Positions 39,675-48,783 of a DNA stretch of 64,000 bases are shown piece after piece. Every line of letters starts with the position of its first letter. The stretch's first letter is position 1. The translations under genes and the position numbers were made by a program. This stretch comes from Candidatus Heimdallarchaeota archaeon. GTDB taxonomy: Archaea; Asgardarchaeota; Heimdallarchaeia; JABLTI01. The stretch covers positions 62,001-126,000 of the forward strand of contig JABCTZ010000009.1 in the NCBI GenBank assembly GCA_018238155.1, read 5' to 3'. The notes under the pieces were generated by a model. The model was not told the origin of the DNA, did not search any database, and saw only the letters and a program-made list of their open reading frames with translations.

Positions 39675-40939
39675 TGAAAATTAAGGATGCATTGGATAGT
39701 ATTGAAGCAATCGTTGAGGAATATCTTAAAGATAATCCTTATTCGACCAATTCTGAAAAGATTAGCTTAACCACTCCAAGTTTTGGCAAAGAGGAAATTA
39801 TGGAGGCAATAGATTCTCTTCTCTCAACTTATGTAACGATGGGAAAGAAAGTTTACAAATTCGAGGAAATGTTTGCTAAATATATCGGAATGAATTTTGG
39901 TACAATGGTGAACTCCGGCTCGAGTTCAAATCTCATTTCACTTGAAATTTTAGCCAATCCCTTAATCGAAAATTGCTTGAAACCTGGTGATGAAATTATA
40001 ACCCCTGCTTTAACCTGGTCTACAACAGTATTTCCAATTCTCGATGTTAATGCAGTTCCTGTTTTTGTTGATTCTGATCCTAATAGTTTGACAATTGATG
40101 TTAATCAACTTGAAGCTAGTTTATCTGAGAAAACGAGAGCTATTATGCCTGTACATCTTTTAGGTTATCCTTGCGATATGGATTATATTATGGATTTTGC
40201 AGAAGATAATAATTTATTTGTTATCGAGGACTGTTGTGAAGCGCACGGTGCTTTATGGAAAGGCAAAAAGGTTGGTAGTTTTGGTGATTTGTCATCTTTT
40301 AGCTTTTTCTTTTCACATCATATCACCACAATCGAAGGCGGTATTGTTTTAACAAACAATGAAGATTTCAATAATTTAGCTAAAAGTCTACGAGCTCATG
40401 GTTGGGTTAGAGAACGATCAGATAAAGAGGAATTAATAGAAAAACACTCTGAGTTAGACTCTAGATTTCTTTTTGTTAGCAAGGGATATAATTTACGCCC
40501 AACTGAAATTCAAGGAGCTTTTGGCATTCATCAAATTGGTAAACTAGAATCGTTTATAAAAATAAGAGAGGTCAATGCTGATTACTGGAAATCTGCTTTG
40601 GAGGATGTTGAGCGAAACATTGCTCTTCCTGTAGTAGAAAAGAATGTGCGACATGCTTGGTTTGGTTTTCCATTAATTGTTAAAGAAACTGCTCCTTATC
40701 AACGAAAGGATATTATTGCTTACCTTGAAAGTAACGGTATTGAAACCCGACCAATTATGGCAGGTAATATGACTAAACAGCCTGGAATTGAATTTTTCAA
40801 TTGGAGAAAAGTAGGTAATTTAGATATTGCTACAAAAGTTATGAAAAACGGCTTTTTCTTTGGAAATCATCCTGGAATTGGTAAAAAGGAACGAGAATAT
40901 ATTGTAGAAAAAATATTGGAATTCGATTCGAAATTCTAG
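39674..40939 (+). CDS. ColD/RfbH-like PLP-dependent sugar 3-dehydratase
   Basis: 421 residues, DegT/DnrJ/EryC1 fold. At the site where sugar aminotransferases have the PLP-binding Lys (T-K-N-I-T) this protein has S-H-H-I-T (His215), the known hallmark of ColD and the CDP-ketosugar dehydrase E1, which remove the C3 hydroxyl. NSGSSSNLIS, EDCCEAHGA, LRAHGW, GYNLRPTE, ETRPIMAGN and GNHPG also match ColD. The Cys-x-Cys cluster that binds [2Fe-2S] in E1 is not seen, so ColD is the better model: GDP-4-keto-6-deoxymannose to GDP-4-keto-3,6-dideoxymannose. Translationally coupled to the dehydratase gene before it. Confidence 0.85.
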   Translation: MKIKDALDSIEAIVEEYLKDNPYSTNSEKISLTTPSFGKEEIMEAIDSLLSTYVTMGKKVYKFEEMFAKYIGMNFGTMVNSGSSSNLISLEILANPLIENCLKPGDEIITPALTWSTTVFPILDVNAVPVFVDSDPNSLTIDVNQLEASLSEKTRAIMPVHLLGYPCDMDYIMDFAEDNNLFVIEDCCEAHGALWKGKKVGSFGDLSSFSFFFSHHITTIEGGIVLTNNEDFNNLAKSLRAHGWVRERSDKEELIEKHSELDSRFLFVSKGYNLRPTEIQGAFGIHQIGKLESFIKIREVNADYWKSALEDVERNIALPVVEKNVRHAWFGFPLIVKETAPYQRKDIIAYLESNGIETRPIMAGNMTKQPGIEFFNWRKVGNLDIATKVMKNGFFFGNHPGIGKKEREYIVEKILEFDSKF

Positions 40940-40959
40940 TCTTCTCTGAAATTGTCTTT

Positions 40960-42084
40960 TTAAAACAATTTTTCTATTTCGTTTACGATTTCCTCTTTCC
41001 CATTTAGATTTAAATTATTTTTATATTCGTTTATGCTTTTTTTATCGACATTCTTCAACCACAACATACTCTCAAATTCTGTGGAGTTTATTGAAGCGGT
41101 CCCACCAATTTCCTTCGCATATTCAACAAGTTTATTCGATTCAATATTTGAAACAATGGGTACCAATAACATTTTTACGTTATTCATAATGCATTCCGTC
41201 ATAGTCCCCCAACCTGGTTTTCCTATAAATAAATCGCAATTGCCTATCCAATTTTGACTTTCTGTTACGCTCTTAGGTATTTGAAAAGTCCCTTTTATTT
41301 TTTGATTAATGCTTGACATAATAATATTATATTTTTGATTCTGCGATTTATTCGCTAAAATTTCTCTCTTTTCCAAATTTAGTTTTAGCGTTTTGCCAAA
41401 TGATAGAAAGATAGTGAATTTGTTCCCCATTTTGTATTTTTCAAGAAATTCAATACGATTCATTGTTTTTTCTCTTGAAAAGAAACCAACATCTTTAATC
41501 TCTTTATTATCATTTGTGAAAAAACAATCTTCATCAGATAAAGGTAATTTTAAAATTAGGTTATTTTTACTATATGATTCTTCTAGGCTCTTACAAATTG
41601 ATGATTTCTTGTTTTCCAGTGAATTACTTACACAATTCAGATTTTTAAAAACACTTGACCAATCAAAATTAGACACCAGTATTGATTTCATGTTGTATTC
41701 TTTAGCAATGTCAAAAGCTAAAGGTGAAGCATCTGAATAGACTAGCCCAGGATTATCAACGCTCATTTGTTTTTTAATTTCATCTAATACTTTATTTTTT
41801 TTTGTTATATAGAATTCATATGCATTGCTTATTGATTTAGCAATATTAGGTGATAATTCTCCTTCTTCATAATATAATCCCATATCAGTAACAATTGGAT
41901 AAGATTGAATTCTATTCTGGTATTCCTTATCGATACTTTTTATAAAAAATTCACAATGGTTTTTTGGAGCGAATAAATGAATAAAATAGTCACTTTTTTT
42001 TCTCAATAATTCTCTAATAATTGCAATTGTTCTGGTGAGATGGCCAAAACCAAAGGATGAAACAAAAAAGTAAATATTTTTCAT
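40960..42084 (-). CDS. GT-B glycosyltransferase (GT28/GT1-like)
   Basis: 374 residues. The N-terminus FVSSFGFGHLTRTIAI is a glycine-rich MurG/UDP-glycosyltransferase acceptor loop with GFGHLTR, and the C-terminal half has FLSFGKTL and CDLFIGKPGWGTMTECIMN, the donor-site loop of GT28-like enzymes. It lies on the opposite strand between the ColD-like gene and the GT2/GDP-fucose-synthase pair, and may transfer the dideoxy sugar made there. Donor unknown. Confidence 0.75.
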   Translation of the reverse strand: MKNIYFFVSSFGFGHLTRTIAIIRELLRKKSDYFIHLFAPKNHCEFFIKSIDKEYQNRIQSYPIVTDMGLYYEEGELSPNIAKSISNAYEFYITKKNKVLDEIKKQMSVDNPGLVYSDASPLAFDIAKEYNMKSILVSNFDWSSVFKNLNCVSNSLENKKSSICKSLEESYSKNNLILKLPLSDEDCFFTNDNKEIKDVGFFSREKTMNRIEFLEKYKMGNKFTIFLSFGKTLKLNLEKREILANKSQNQKYNIIMSSINQKIKGTFQIPKSVTESQNWIGNCDLFIGKPGWGTMTECIMNNVKMLLVPIVSNIESNKLVEYAKEIGGTASINSTEFESMLWLKNVDKKSINEYKNNLNLNGKEEIVNEIEKLF

Positions 42085-42239
42085 AATTAGTATTCAATGA
42101 TAGATTAATTAAAATATGTTTATATCAAGAGATATTTTAAAGTCACATTCAATTAATTTATTTATAGAACATTAATTCTGTTTTGTATGGCTCTTTCTAT
42201 GAAAAAATTAAAAGAATACCTTCAATTCTATTATTACTT

Positions 42240-42941
42240 ATGACAAAGAAAACATTGTTACTGTTAACATTCAATGAAATTAATGGTTCTGAAGCATTAT
42301 ATGATAAAATACCATTCAATCTTTTTGATGAAATTTATGTAATTGATGGAAATAGCTCTGATGGAACAATTGATTTTTGGAAAGAGAAGGGTCATAACGT
42401 TATAATTCAAAAAATACCTGGACGTGGTGCTGCTTTCGTGGAAGGCGTTGAAATTACTACCGGTGAGCACATACTCTTCTTTAGTCCAGATGGTAATGAA
42501 GATCCTGAAGACATTCCCAAATTATTAGATACTTTAGAGGGCGATTGTGATTTGGTTATTGCTTCTAGATTTATGAAGGGATCCAAGAGTGATGATGCAA
42601 CTTGTTTTAGGCGATTCGGTAATAACATGTTTACTTTCTTAGTCAATCTCTTTTTCAGGGCAAAAGTTCGTGATGCTGTAAATGGATTTAGAGCAATAAA
42701 GAGGGATAAATTCGACAAGCTAAACCTTCCTCCTTCTAAATTTGAAATTGAATTTCAAATGACAGCAAGAGCTGGTAAATTGAAATATACTATTATTGAG
42801 ATACCCACACATGAAAAGGATAGAATAGGTGGTTATTCTAAAGCTGGTTCTTTCTCAGTAGGCTTTAGTTACATTAAGGTTCTATTTAGAGAAATATTCA
42901 TTGGGAAGAGATTCTTGAAGGGAGATAACAAAGATGAGTGA
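42240..42941 (+). CDS. GT2-family glycosyltransferase (DPM-like, soluble)
   Basis: About 233 residues from ATG 42240; a TTG 57 bases upstream would add a 19-residue hydrophobic head. LLLTFNEINGSEAL begins the nucleotide-binding domain, followed by VIDGNSSDGT, a SPDGNEDPED motif near residue 90 that takes the place of the D-x-D metal site, ASRF and AVNGFRAIKRD. It resembles enzymes that load polyprenyl phosphate with a hexose. Its end overlaps the next gene by eight bases, so it is coupled to the GDP-fucose-synthase-like enzyme. Confidence 0.8.
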   Translation: MTKKTLLLLTFNEINGSEALYDKIPFNLFDEIYVIDGNSSDGTIDFWKEKGHNVIIQKIPGRGAAFVEGVEITTGEHILFFSPDGNEDPEDIPKLLDTLEGDCDLVIASRFMKGSKSDDATCFRRFGNNMFTFLVNLFFRAKVRDAVNGFRAIKRDKFDKLNLPPSKFEIEFQMTARAGKLKYTIIEIPTHEKDRIGGYSKAGSFSVGFSYIKVLFREIFIGKRFLKGDNKDE

Positions 42942-43866
42942 TTCTATTTCGTTGAAAGATAAACGAGTAGTTCTAACTGGTGGTAGTGGATTCTTTGGCA
43001 GTCATATAAAGATTGAATTGGAAAAAGAATCTGTTTCGGAGATTATTCTACCTAGATCCAGTGAATATGATTTACGCGATTCCTTGATGGTTAAATCTGT
43101 ACTTGAGGGTGCTGATATTGTAATTCATGCAGCCGGAACAGTATCCGGAATTGGTGGCATTCAAAAACAACCTGCAACTTCTCTATTTGATAATGCGATT
43201 ATGGCTTTACACTTAATGGAAGAATCAAGCAAAGCTGGTGTTCAGAAGCTAGTAAATATTGGATCCGCTTGCTCATATCCTAAATTTGCCCCCATTCCTC
43301 TAAAAGAGGAGGATATTTGGAATGGTTATCCTGAGGAAACAAATGCTCCATATGGTATAGCAAAACGGTTGCAGATTGCTGGTGCTGATGCCTATAAAAA
43401 ACAATACAACTTGAATATAATCCCATTAATTGTATTCAACTTATATGGTCCAAGAGATAACTTTGATTTAGAAACATCCCATGTAATCCCTGCTTTAATA
43501 CGAAAATGTTTGGAAAATGATAAATTGATTGTTTGGGGAGATGGAAGCCCAACTCGGAGTTTCTTATTCGTAGAAGATGCAGCAAGAGCAGTAGTTTTAG
43601 CAACTAAAAATTATAATAAAAGTTATCCAGTAAATATTAGCTCAGCAGAAGAAACTAGCATTAAAGATTTAGTTGATATAATAATTGAATTAACAGGTTT
43701 TGAGGGTAATATTGAGTTTGATACTACCAAACCTAATGGTCAACCTCGACGATGTGCTGATGTTCACCTTGCTAAAAAGGAATTTAATTTCACCGCACAA
43801 TATACAATTAGAGAAGGCCTCAAGAAAACAATTAACTGGTATAAACTGAATAAAGAATTACTTTAA
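42934..43866 (+). CDS. GDP-L-fucose/colitose synthase-like epimerase-reductase
   Basis: 310 residues. VVLTGGSGFFGSHI starts the Rossmann fold; the IHAAGTVSGIGGIQ segment with a following loop, GSACSYPKFAPIPLKEEDIW, and the catalytic YGIAK match GDP-L-fucose synthase (Fcl) and its relative ColC. These enzymes epimerise C3/C5 (or C5 alone in ColC) and reduce the 4-keto group with NADPH. With the GDP-mannose dehydratase and ColD-like genes nearby it could complete GDP-colitose or GDP-fucose. It overlaps the GT2 gene and ends at a strong inverted repeat. Confidence 0.8.
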   Translation: MSDSISLKDKRVVLTGGSGFFGSHIKIELEKESVSEIILPRSSEYDLRDSLMVKSVLEGADIVIHAAGTVSGIGGIQKQPATSLFDNAIMALHLMEESSKAGVQKLVNIGSACSYPKFAPIPLKEEDIWNGYPEETNAPYGIAKRLQIAGADAYKKQYNLNIIPLIVFNLYGPRDNFDLETSHVIPALIRKCLENDKLIVWGDGSPTRSFLFVEDAARAVVLATKNYNKSYPVNISSAEETSIKDLVDIIIELTGFEGNIEFDTTKPNGQPRRCADVHLAKKEFNFTAQYTIREGLKKTINWYKLNKELL

Positions 43867-43892
43867 AATAACAGTTATAACAAAGAAAAAAA

Positions 43893-43919
43893 AAGGATAA
43901 TAAATTATCCTTAATTATT
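43893..43919. terminator. Bidirectional hairpin between convergent genes
   Basis: A perfect inverted repeat, AAGGATAAT-AA-ATTATCCTT (43893-43912), is flanked by an A-run on the left and T-rich sequence on the right. It lies in the 53 bases between the converging epimerase and exchanger genes, so it could end transcription from both sides. It marks the right edge of the glycan island. Confidence 0.6.
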
Positions 43920-45407
43920 TTAGAATATTGAAATATTAGTCAGCTCACCAATCAAAAGAAGGAAACTAAATGATTGAGCCATGATTATCATTATTCCTTC
44001 GAAGATAGTTATCCGATGATCATCAGAGATTGATCTTTTAACAAACCAGATGATTAATGCTAAAGCTATGAGCTGGAATAACATGAAATCATCGATTGGA
44101 GCAGGAACCAATGCCGCGAATGCACCAAAGACTAGTAGTGTCATTTGCAATATTCCTCCGAGAATATTGCCCAAAGCAATGTCTGTTTTTCCTTTCGCTG
44201 CTGCAACAACTGCTATCCCATGTTCTGGTATAGCTCCTGAGAAACCAACAATGAGCGCAACAATGCCGATATCCAGGGTGATCTTTGGTGAGTGCAGCAT
44301 TGTTTCTACTGCATGACTGAGTAAAAATCCTCCTCCGGCAATACCTGTGATACCTATTATAACTAATACAATAGATACTTTCATGCTTAAATGATGGCCC
44401 TCCATTGCTGGAGCTGTTGCATAAGGGTTAATTGGTCTTTTATCGTCTCCTTGATAGGTTGCTCGCGTATCATCACAATCAGGATCTACGATGTTCATCT
44501 CTCCAGAAGCGTTAATTATTTTTCTTTGTGCTCCTTCATGAACTTCTTGTACATTTGTTGCAGAAATATCAGGCATTTTTCCATCTAATTTTCCTCTAGT
44601 TGGTTTCGTTGCTTTAACTAGTTCTTTGCCAAATTTCTCTTCTGCTTTTGCTTGTTTACTTTTAACGATGAGAAAGACAAGATATATGAGATAACTTACT
44701 ACAAGGGATATTCCTGCTAATTGCGGCAATTCTCCTGATATTCCTTCTGAATCTGCGAAAAATGTTTGTTGTTTTACCTCGATAAAGATATTGTCTAGTA
44801 TTTCTACTACTGCTACACCAAATGTTAGAAATGTAGCCACAAATCCCCATCTTAGTAGTACTCCCTCTGCCATGACCGTTTCTTTCTTAATTTGAATATA
44901 GCCTTTCTTTTTCGAGCCTACTAGAACTACTATTCCTAATAATATTGCATTAAATCCTGCTGCTGCGAGGGTTGTATAAAATGCCGTTGTTACTAGGTCA
45001 GGTTTGTTGTTTACAGTTCCTTTTACTAACAATATTCCCGCAGCAACTACTTCTGGTAGATTGCTTGCTAGACTTGAAATCACTCCGGCAACGTAAGCCG
45101 TTAATCCTACAAATCGCATGATATTACCTAACCCATCTACTGCCCACTCGCTTGGTCTGAATGCCAACCAGAGTCCGAGCAATCCTGCTGTAACTACTAC
45201 TCCTATTAAAATACCAAAATCATCTGGAATGTAATTATGTAGTACAAACATTGCCACTACTGCTCCGACTAGCATTGCAACGATTATATACTCATACCAA
45301 GGTAGTTTAATAACGCTCCAAAGGCTTTTAGTTGCCTCTTCTTCTCCTAATTCAATTTTAATTCCATTTCCTGATATTTCATTCTCTTTCTCATGTGTAT
45401 TCATCAT
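43920..45407 (-). CDS. Sodium/calcium exchanger-family membrane protein (CaCA)
   Basis: About 495 residues from the Met pair at 45407/45404; a TTG at 45512 would add a 35-residue polar head with no clear support. Two inverted repeats of helices are visible. The first has VISSLASNLPEVVAAG and the second VGFSGAIPEHGIAVVAAAKG followed by NILGG, matching the alpha-1 and alpha-2 ion-binding repeats of cation/Ca2+ exchangers (consensus S-x-P-E and G-N). A charged cytosolic loop of about 95 residues separates the halves. Likely exports Ca2+ (or another divalent cation) against Na+ or H+. Confidence 0.8.
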   Translation of the reverse strand: MMNTHEKENEISGNGIKIELGEEEATKSLWSVIKLPWYEYIIVAMLVGAVVAMFVLHNYIPDDFGILIGVVVTAGLLGLWLAFRPSEWAVDGLGNIMRFVGLTAYVAGVISSLASNLPEVVAAGILLVKGTVNNKPDLVTTAFYTTLAAAGFNAILLGIVVLVGSKKKGYIQIKKETVMAEGVLLRWGFVATFLTFGVAVVEILDNIFIEVKQQTFFADSEGISGELPQLAGISLVVSYLIYLVFLIVKSKQAKAEEKFGKELVKATKPTRGKLDGKMPDISATNVQEVHEGAQRKIINASGEMNIVDPDCDDTRATYQGDDKRPINPYATAPAMEGHHLSMKVSIVLVIIGITGIAGGGFLLSHAVETMLHSPKITLDIGIVALIVGFSGAIPEHGIAVVAAAKGKTDIALGNILGGILQMTLLVFGAFAALVPAPIDDFMLFQLIALALIIWFVKRSISDDHRITIFEGIMIIMAQSFSFLLLIGELTNISIF

Positions 45408-45563
45408 TATCAACCGTTTGAAATTAGCAGTGGAATAAGATACTAACAGAATTCTACTGTTTTCATTTTTATAAATTATTCTAAATTCACCCTTTTCTCT
45501 TTTAAGGGGCAAAAATGATTTTCGTACTCGAGTTCTCTAGTAAAAATATGTATAAAGGCGAAG

Positions 45564-45601
45564 ATTAAATACCTTTATTGCATTAATTATTATTGAGAGG
45601 T
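45564..45601 (+). promoter_or_regulatory. TATA-like element and ribosome binding site
   Basis: ATTAAATACC (45564-45573) is a TATA-like element about 40 bases before the ATG at 45610, and GAGAGGT (45595-45601) is a Shine-Dalgarno with eight bases of spacing. The spacing predicts a short leader of about 15 bases. It lies in the divergent gap between the exchanger gene and this gene. Confidence 0.45.
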
Positions 45602-45609
45602 AGAGTTAA

Positions 45610-46350
45610 ATGGAAATTGCTGAAGATCTTGGAATGGCGACATTTCCTATTACAACGTGTCACATTTCTTCTATTATTTTGAAGCTGTTGCGTATCGACC
45701 GGCCATATTATCTTCCATCCATTGATGATCTTGACTTGCCAACTGATTCAATTGATCAAGTTATCCTGTTTATCATTGATAATTTTAGTTTGTTTGAAAT
45801 AATTACCTACCAACCTGAATGGATGATTAAAAATCTTGATAATCTATTACTTATTGAGACCGAGACAAAGTCACAGTCACTTGCTGGACCTATGCTTTCA
45901 TCCGCCTTTTCCTGTAAAGATAGCCTTACTTTCAATTTGGTTACTACACTCAATTTTAATGACAAGGGCGTAAAAGTCATCGCTCGTGAGGAAGATATAC
46001 CAAAAATTACTCCTGATCCTTCTTTAGCTATTGCTGAAAAATCTGATGTGAATATCTATGTTAAAGGATTGAAAGCTGTCAACCGCAACGATCTGTTAGT
46101 TCTTCATTTTGCTGATTTTGATGAAATGTATACTCGTTATTCCATGAATCCTCCTGAAGACGTTGCTTCAAAGATTATGCGCAGAACAGACAAATGGATT
46201 AGTCTCTATGCGAAACAATCGATTGCAGGGACGGCAATTATGGTTATAGGCAATGATGGGAAAAAACCCATCGAAATGAATTTGAAAGGTCGCGCAGCTG
46301 AATGGAAGCGAGCAAATCTTCCAATAGGTTTTATCGTATTACCCAAGTAA
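45610..46350 (+). CDS. Uncharacterised protein, possibly a reduced alkaline-phosphatase-superfamily fold
   Basis: 246 residues, soluble, no signal peptide. Two segments resemble the core of phosphopentomutase/PglZ/phosphodiesterase-type enzymes: DQVILFIIDNF near residue 55 (normally strand-D-x-x-x) and LLVLHFADFDEMYTRYS near 160 followed by a helix, R-R-T-D-K-W-I-x-L. The usual metal-binding D-H-G/H-x-x-x-H set is not visible and the protein is about half normal length, so if the resemblance holds it is a degenerate or regulatory member. Otherwise function is unknown. It converges with uppP. Confidence 0.6.
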   Translation: MEIAEDLGMATFPITTCHISSIILKLLRIDRPYYLPSIDDLDLPTDSIDQVILFIIDNFSLFEIITYQPEWMIKNLDNLLLIETETKSQSLAGPMLSSAFSCKDSLTFNLVTTLNFNDKGVKVIAREEDIPKITPDPSLAIAEKSDVNIYVKGLKAVNRNDLLVLHFADFDEMYTRYSMNPPEDVASKIMRRTDKWISLYAKQSIAGTAIMVIGNDGKKPIEMNLKGRAAEWKRANLPIGFIVLPK

Positions 46351-46375
46351 TCATTTCATTTAGTTCTTTTACCAT

Positions 46376-47350
46376 TTACACGCTACCTGTTGTGAGTGCG
46401 AGAATCATTATAATTATTGTAATAACTAATGCAAGTGCTCCTATGCCAATACAGAACCAACCAAAATTAACTTTTCTTGCAACCCACAGGAAGAAGTCAA
46501 TTGTGAGATAGCCTACAACTCCTGAGATAAGCAAAGCGAGAATCATACCATACCAGGGTATTCCCGCAAGTGAGAATTCTCCTTGGATAGCATCAACTAT
46601 TATTGTTAAAAGATTTCCACCTAGTACTGCTGGAACACTCAATAGAAAGCTTGCTCGTAGAGCATCTTCTTCTTCGACACCTTCGATGAGCAGTGCTCCA
46701 ACTGTAGTTCCTGATCGAGATACTCCTGGAATTAATGCTACTCCTTGCACCGCACCCACAACCAACATTTCCCATGTTTTCATTTCAAAAAGTGATTTAC
46801 TTGCGGTTTTTCTTCTCGAGATAAGAATGAATATTCCTGTACCTATCAAGAACAAACCAATAACCATCGTTATTATATCTCCACTCGAGATTGCTCCATT
46901 AGCAAATGTCAGAGAATCTCCATCTGCTAGAACGAATTTCAATAGTAAATAGATTGGTATTCCAATAACTGCTGTTGCTGCCGTTGCTAAGAGAATGAAT
47001 TTCCAAAGAATTCGTTGTTCTTTGCCTTGAGTTAGTATGTCCTTTCCTTCGGAGTCATTTTTTTCTTCAGAAACCACTTCGGAACTTTCTTCTTCGTTTT
47101 TCTTTTGTTTGTATTTTTTCCAAACATTGAGATTGAACAGTAAAAAGAAATCTTTACGGAAGCGAATAATAACTGCAATCATAGTCCCTAAGTGCATAAA
47201 TAAAGCAATTGCTAATGCATTTTCTGACTCGCCTGCCCAGGTTAGGATCATAAATATCCATCCTTCACTTGAAACTGGCAACCATTCCAATATTCCCTGA
47301 ACAATCGCTATTACAATAATTAACCACAAAGCAACCATTGTATACACCAA
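46376..47350 (-). CDS. uppP: Undecaprenyl/polyprenyl-diphosphatase UppP (BacA family)
   Basis: 324 residues with about eight helices. It has the two family signatures: QGILEWLPVSSEG at residue 18 and PGVSRSGTT near 215, which form the active site facing the outer leaflet. UppP removes a phosphate from polyprenyl diphosphate to recycle the lipid glycan carrier. A charged insertion of about 35 residues (about 75-110, rich in E/K/S) lies in a loop between helices and is longer than in bacterial enzymes. In an archaeon the carrier would be dolichol-type. It fits functionally with the adjacent glycan island. Confidence 0.9.
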   Translation of the reverse strand: MVYTMVALWLIIVIAIVQGILEWLPVSSEGWIFMILTWAGESENALAIALFMHLGTMIAVIIRFRKDFFLLFNLNVWKKYKQKKNEEESSEVVSEEKNDSEGKDILTQGKEQRILWKFILLATAATAVIGIPIYLLLKFVLADGDSLTFANGAISSGDIITMVIGLFLIGTGIFILISRRKTASKSLFEMKTWEMLVVGAVQGVALIPGVSRSGTTVGALLIEGVEEEDALRASFLLSVPAVLGGNLLTIIVDAIQGEFSLAGIPWYGMILALLISGVVGYLTIDFFLWVARKVNFGWFCIGIGALALVITIIIMILALTTGSV

Positions 47351-47471
47351 TAACTCAGTAAAATAATTAATTCATACAAAAAAGTTTTGTAGCATTCAAC
47401 TTTTAAAAGTGGTATCTAGACTTTTAACTGTAGTTCCAATGCAATACTTGAAACCATTTGGAGATAGTTCA

Positions 47472-48335
47472 TTGACTACTGTTAAAATCATCACCGACTC
47501 AACTTGTGATTTACCACCTGCAATTCGTAAGCAATATAATATTGGAACAATACCAGTAAATGTTATTCTTGATGACAATCTTTATTCTCAATATGATATC
47601 ACCAATGATGATTTCTATTCTCGAATGGCTGCCGGAGAACTAGCCTCAACTGGCGTTCCTTCTCCTAACGTTTTCAAGATTGCTTTTGATGATGCACTAG
47701 AAGAGTTTGATGATGTTATTGTGTTCACTCTTTCATCCAAATTAAGTGGTGTATTTCAAACTGCCACAATGGTTGCAAAACAATTCTTTGATGATCGAAT
47801 AATCATTATTGATTCTGCTGCATTAACATTGCAGCTAGGTTTAGCTGTTTATGAGGCAGCCAAATTTGCTCGTGAAGGGAAAACGAGAGAAGAAATAATT
47901 ACCTTGGCAAATAATGTTTTAATTCCTAAAAATAATATTCTAGGAGTAATTGCTACTCTCAAGAATCTAAAACGAAGTGGACGAATTGGAGCAATTTCAT
48001 GGTTATTAGGATCACTTCTCTCTGTGAAACCACTTCTACAGCTTGAGGACGGATTGATTGTTTCTCCAGGGAAAGTTCGTAATTTGGATCACGGTATGAC
48101 TCTTCTTAAAAAAACTGGTCGATTTGCATCAGAGCATCGTGAAGTAGATACTATTTTCTGTGCCCATGCTCGCAATCCCGAACGCGGGAAAGAGCTTGTA
48201 GATTTCTTCAAGGATTTACCAAACCCTGCATCTGAAATCTTTTGTGGAGAAATTGGTCCTTCAATGGGTACACACATCGGTCCTGGTGCTTTTGGTTTTG
48301 CTTGGTTGGGTAGATTTGAAAAAGAATGGTTGTAG
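47472..48335 (+). CDS. DegV-family fatty-acid-binding protein
   Basis: About 287 residues. VKIITDSTCDLPPAI near the start, ASTGVPSPNVF, FTLSSKLSGVFQTA, the IDSAALTLQLGL segment, and the C-terminal GPSMGTHIGPGAFGFAW are the DegV signatures for binding a fatty acyl chain; in bacteria the relatives (FakB) present fatty acids to a kinase. TTG at 47472 is preferred because GGAGA lies seven bases before it and it puts the first strand at the N-terminus; GTG 47409 and ATG 47439 are alternatives. It is divergent from uppP. Confidence 0.88.
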   Translation: MTTVKIITDSTCDLPPAIRKQYNIGTIPVNVILDDNLYSQYDITNDDFYSRMAAGELASTGVPSPNVFKIAFDDALEEFDDVIVFTLSSKLSGVFQTATMVAKQFFDDRIIIIDSAALTLQLGLAVYEAAKFAREGKTREEIITLANNVLIPKNNILGVIATLKNLKRSGRIGAISWLLGSLLSVKPLLQLEDGLIVSPGKVRNLDHGMTLLKKTGRFASEHREVDTIFCAHARNPERGKELVDFFKDLPNPASEIFCGEIGPSMGTHIGPGAFGFAWLGRFEKEWL

Positions 48336-48455
48336 TACTAAGCTGAACTCTCTTCATACGAGTCTTCTTTTCCCTTCATCCTTCTTCTTTTTATTGAAAA
48401 CAGCATTTACTTTCTTTCACTATTGTTAAATATTAAAAGAAAACAACAAAATGAT

Positions 48456-48678
48456 ATGAGCTTAAAATCTAATTGGTTTGAAATAAAGAATCATCTATCC
48501 GTGTTCAGAGAACGACTTGATCTTGTTGATCCCCGCTTTTTAACCAAATATACTAATATTTTTTTGCTTCTCGGTTCAAAAAAGCCATTCTTATTGATAC
48601 TGGTGCGGGTCTTATCCAATTAGCCCTCTTGTTGAGATGATTATATCAAATATCTTGAATCAATCACTCCCTTCCTAA
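48456..48678 (+). pseudogene. 5' remnant of a possible metallo-beta-lactamase-fold hydrolase gene
   Basis: This region otherwise lacks genes. From ATG 48456 the frame reads like the N-terminus of an MBL-fold protein (NWFEIKNHLSVFRERL...TNIFLLLGSKK). Then the conserved strand appears in the next frame as AILIDTGAGLIQL, and a third frame continues ISPLVEMIISNILNQSLPS to a stop at 48676. The H-x-H-x-D-H zinc motif that should follow is absent. I read this as a decayed fragment with at least two frameshifts and loss of the 3' part. About 105 bases remain before the next gene, with nothing recognisable. Confidence 0.5.
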
Positions 48679-48783
48679 GAGGATTGGGAATTGTTAATAA
48701 AAAACGCATTTTTAAATCGAAATAAACAAAGATAAATAAAAGTAAAATGAAGGGAAAAGGCTTTTCCTTTTCCTTCGTAGTAG

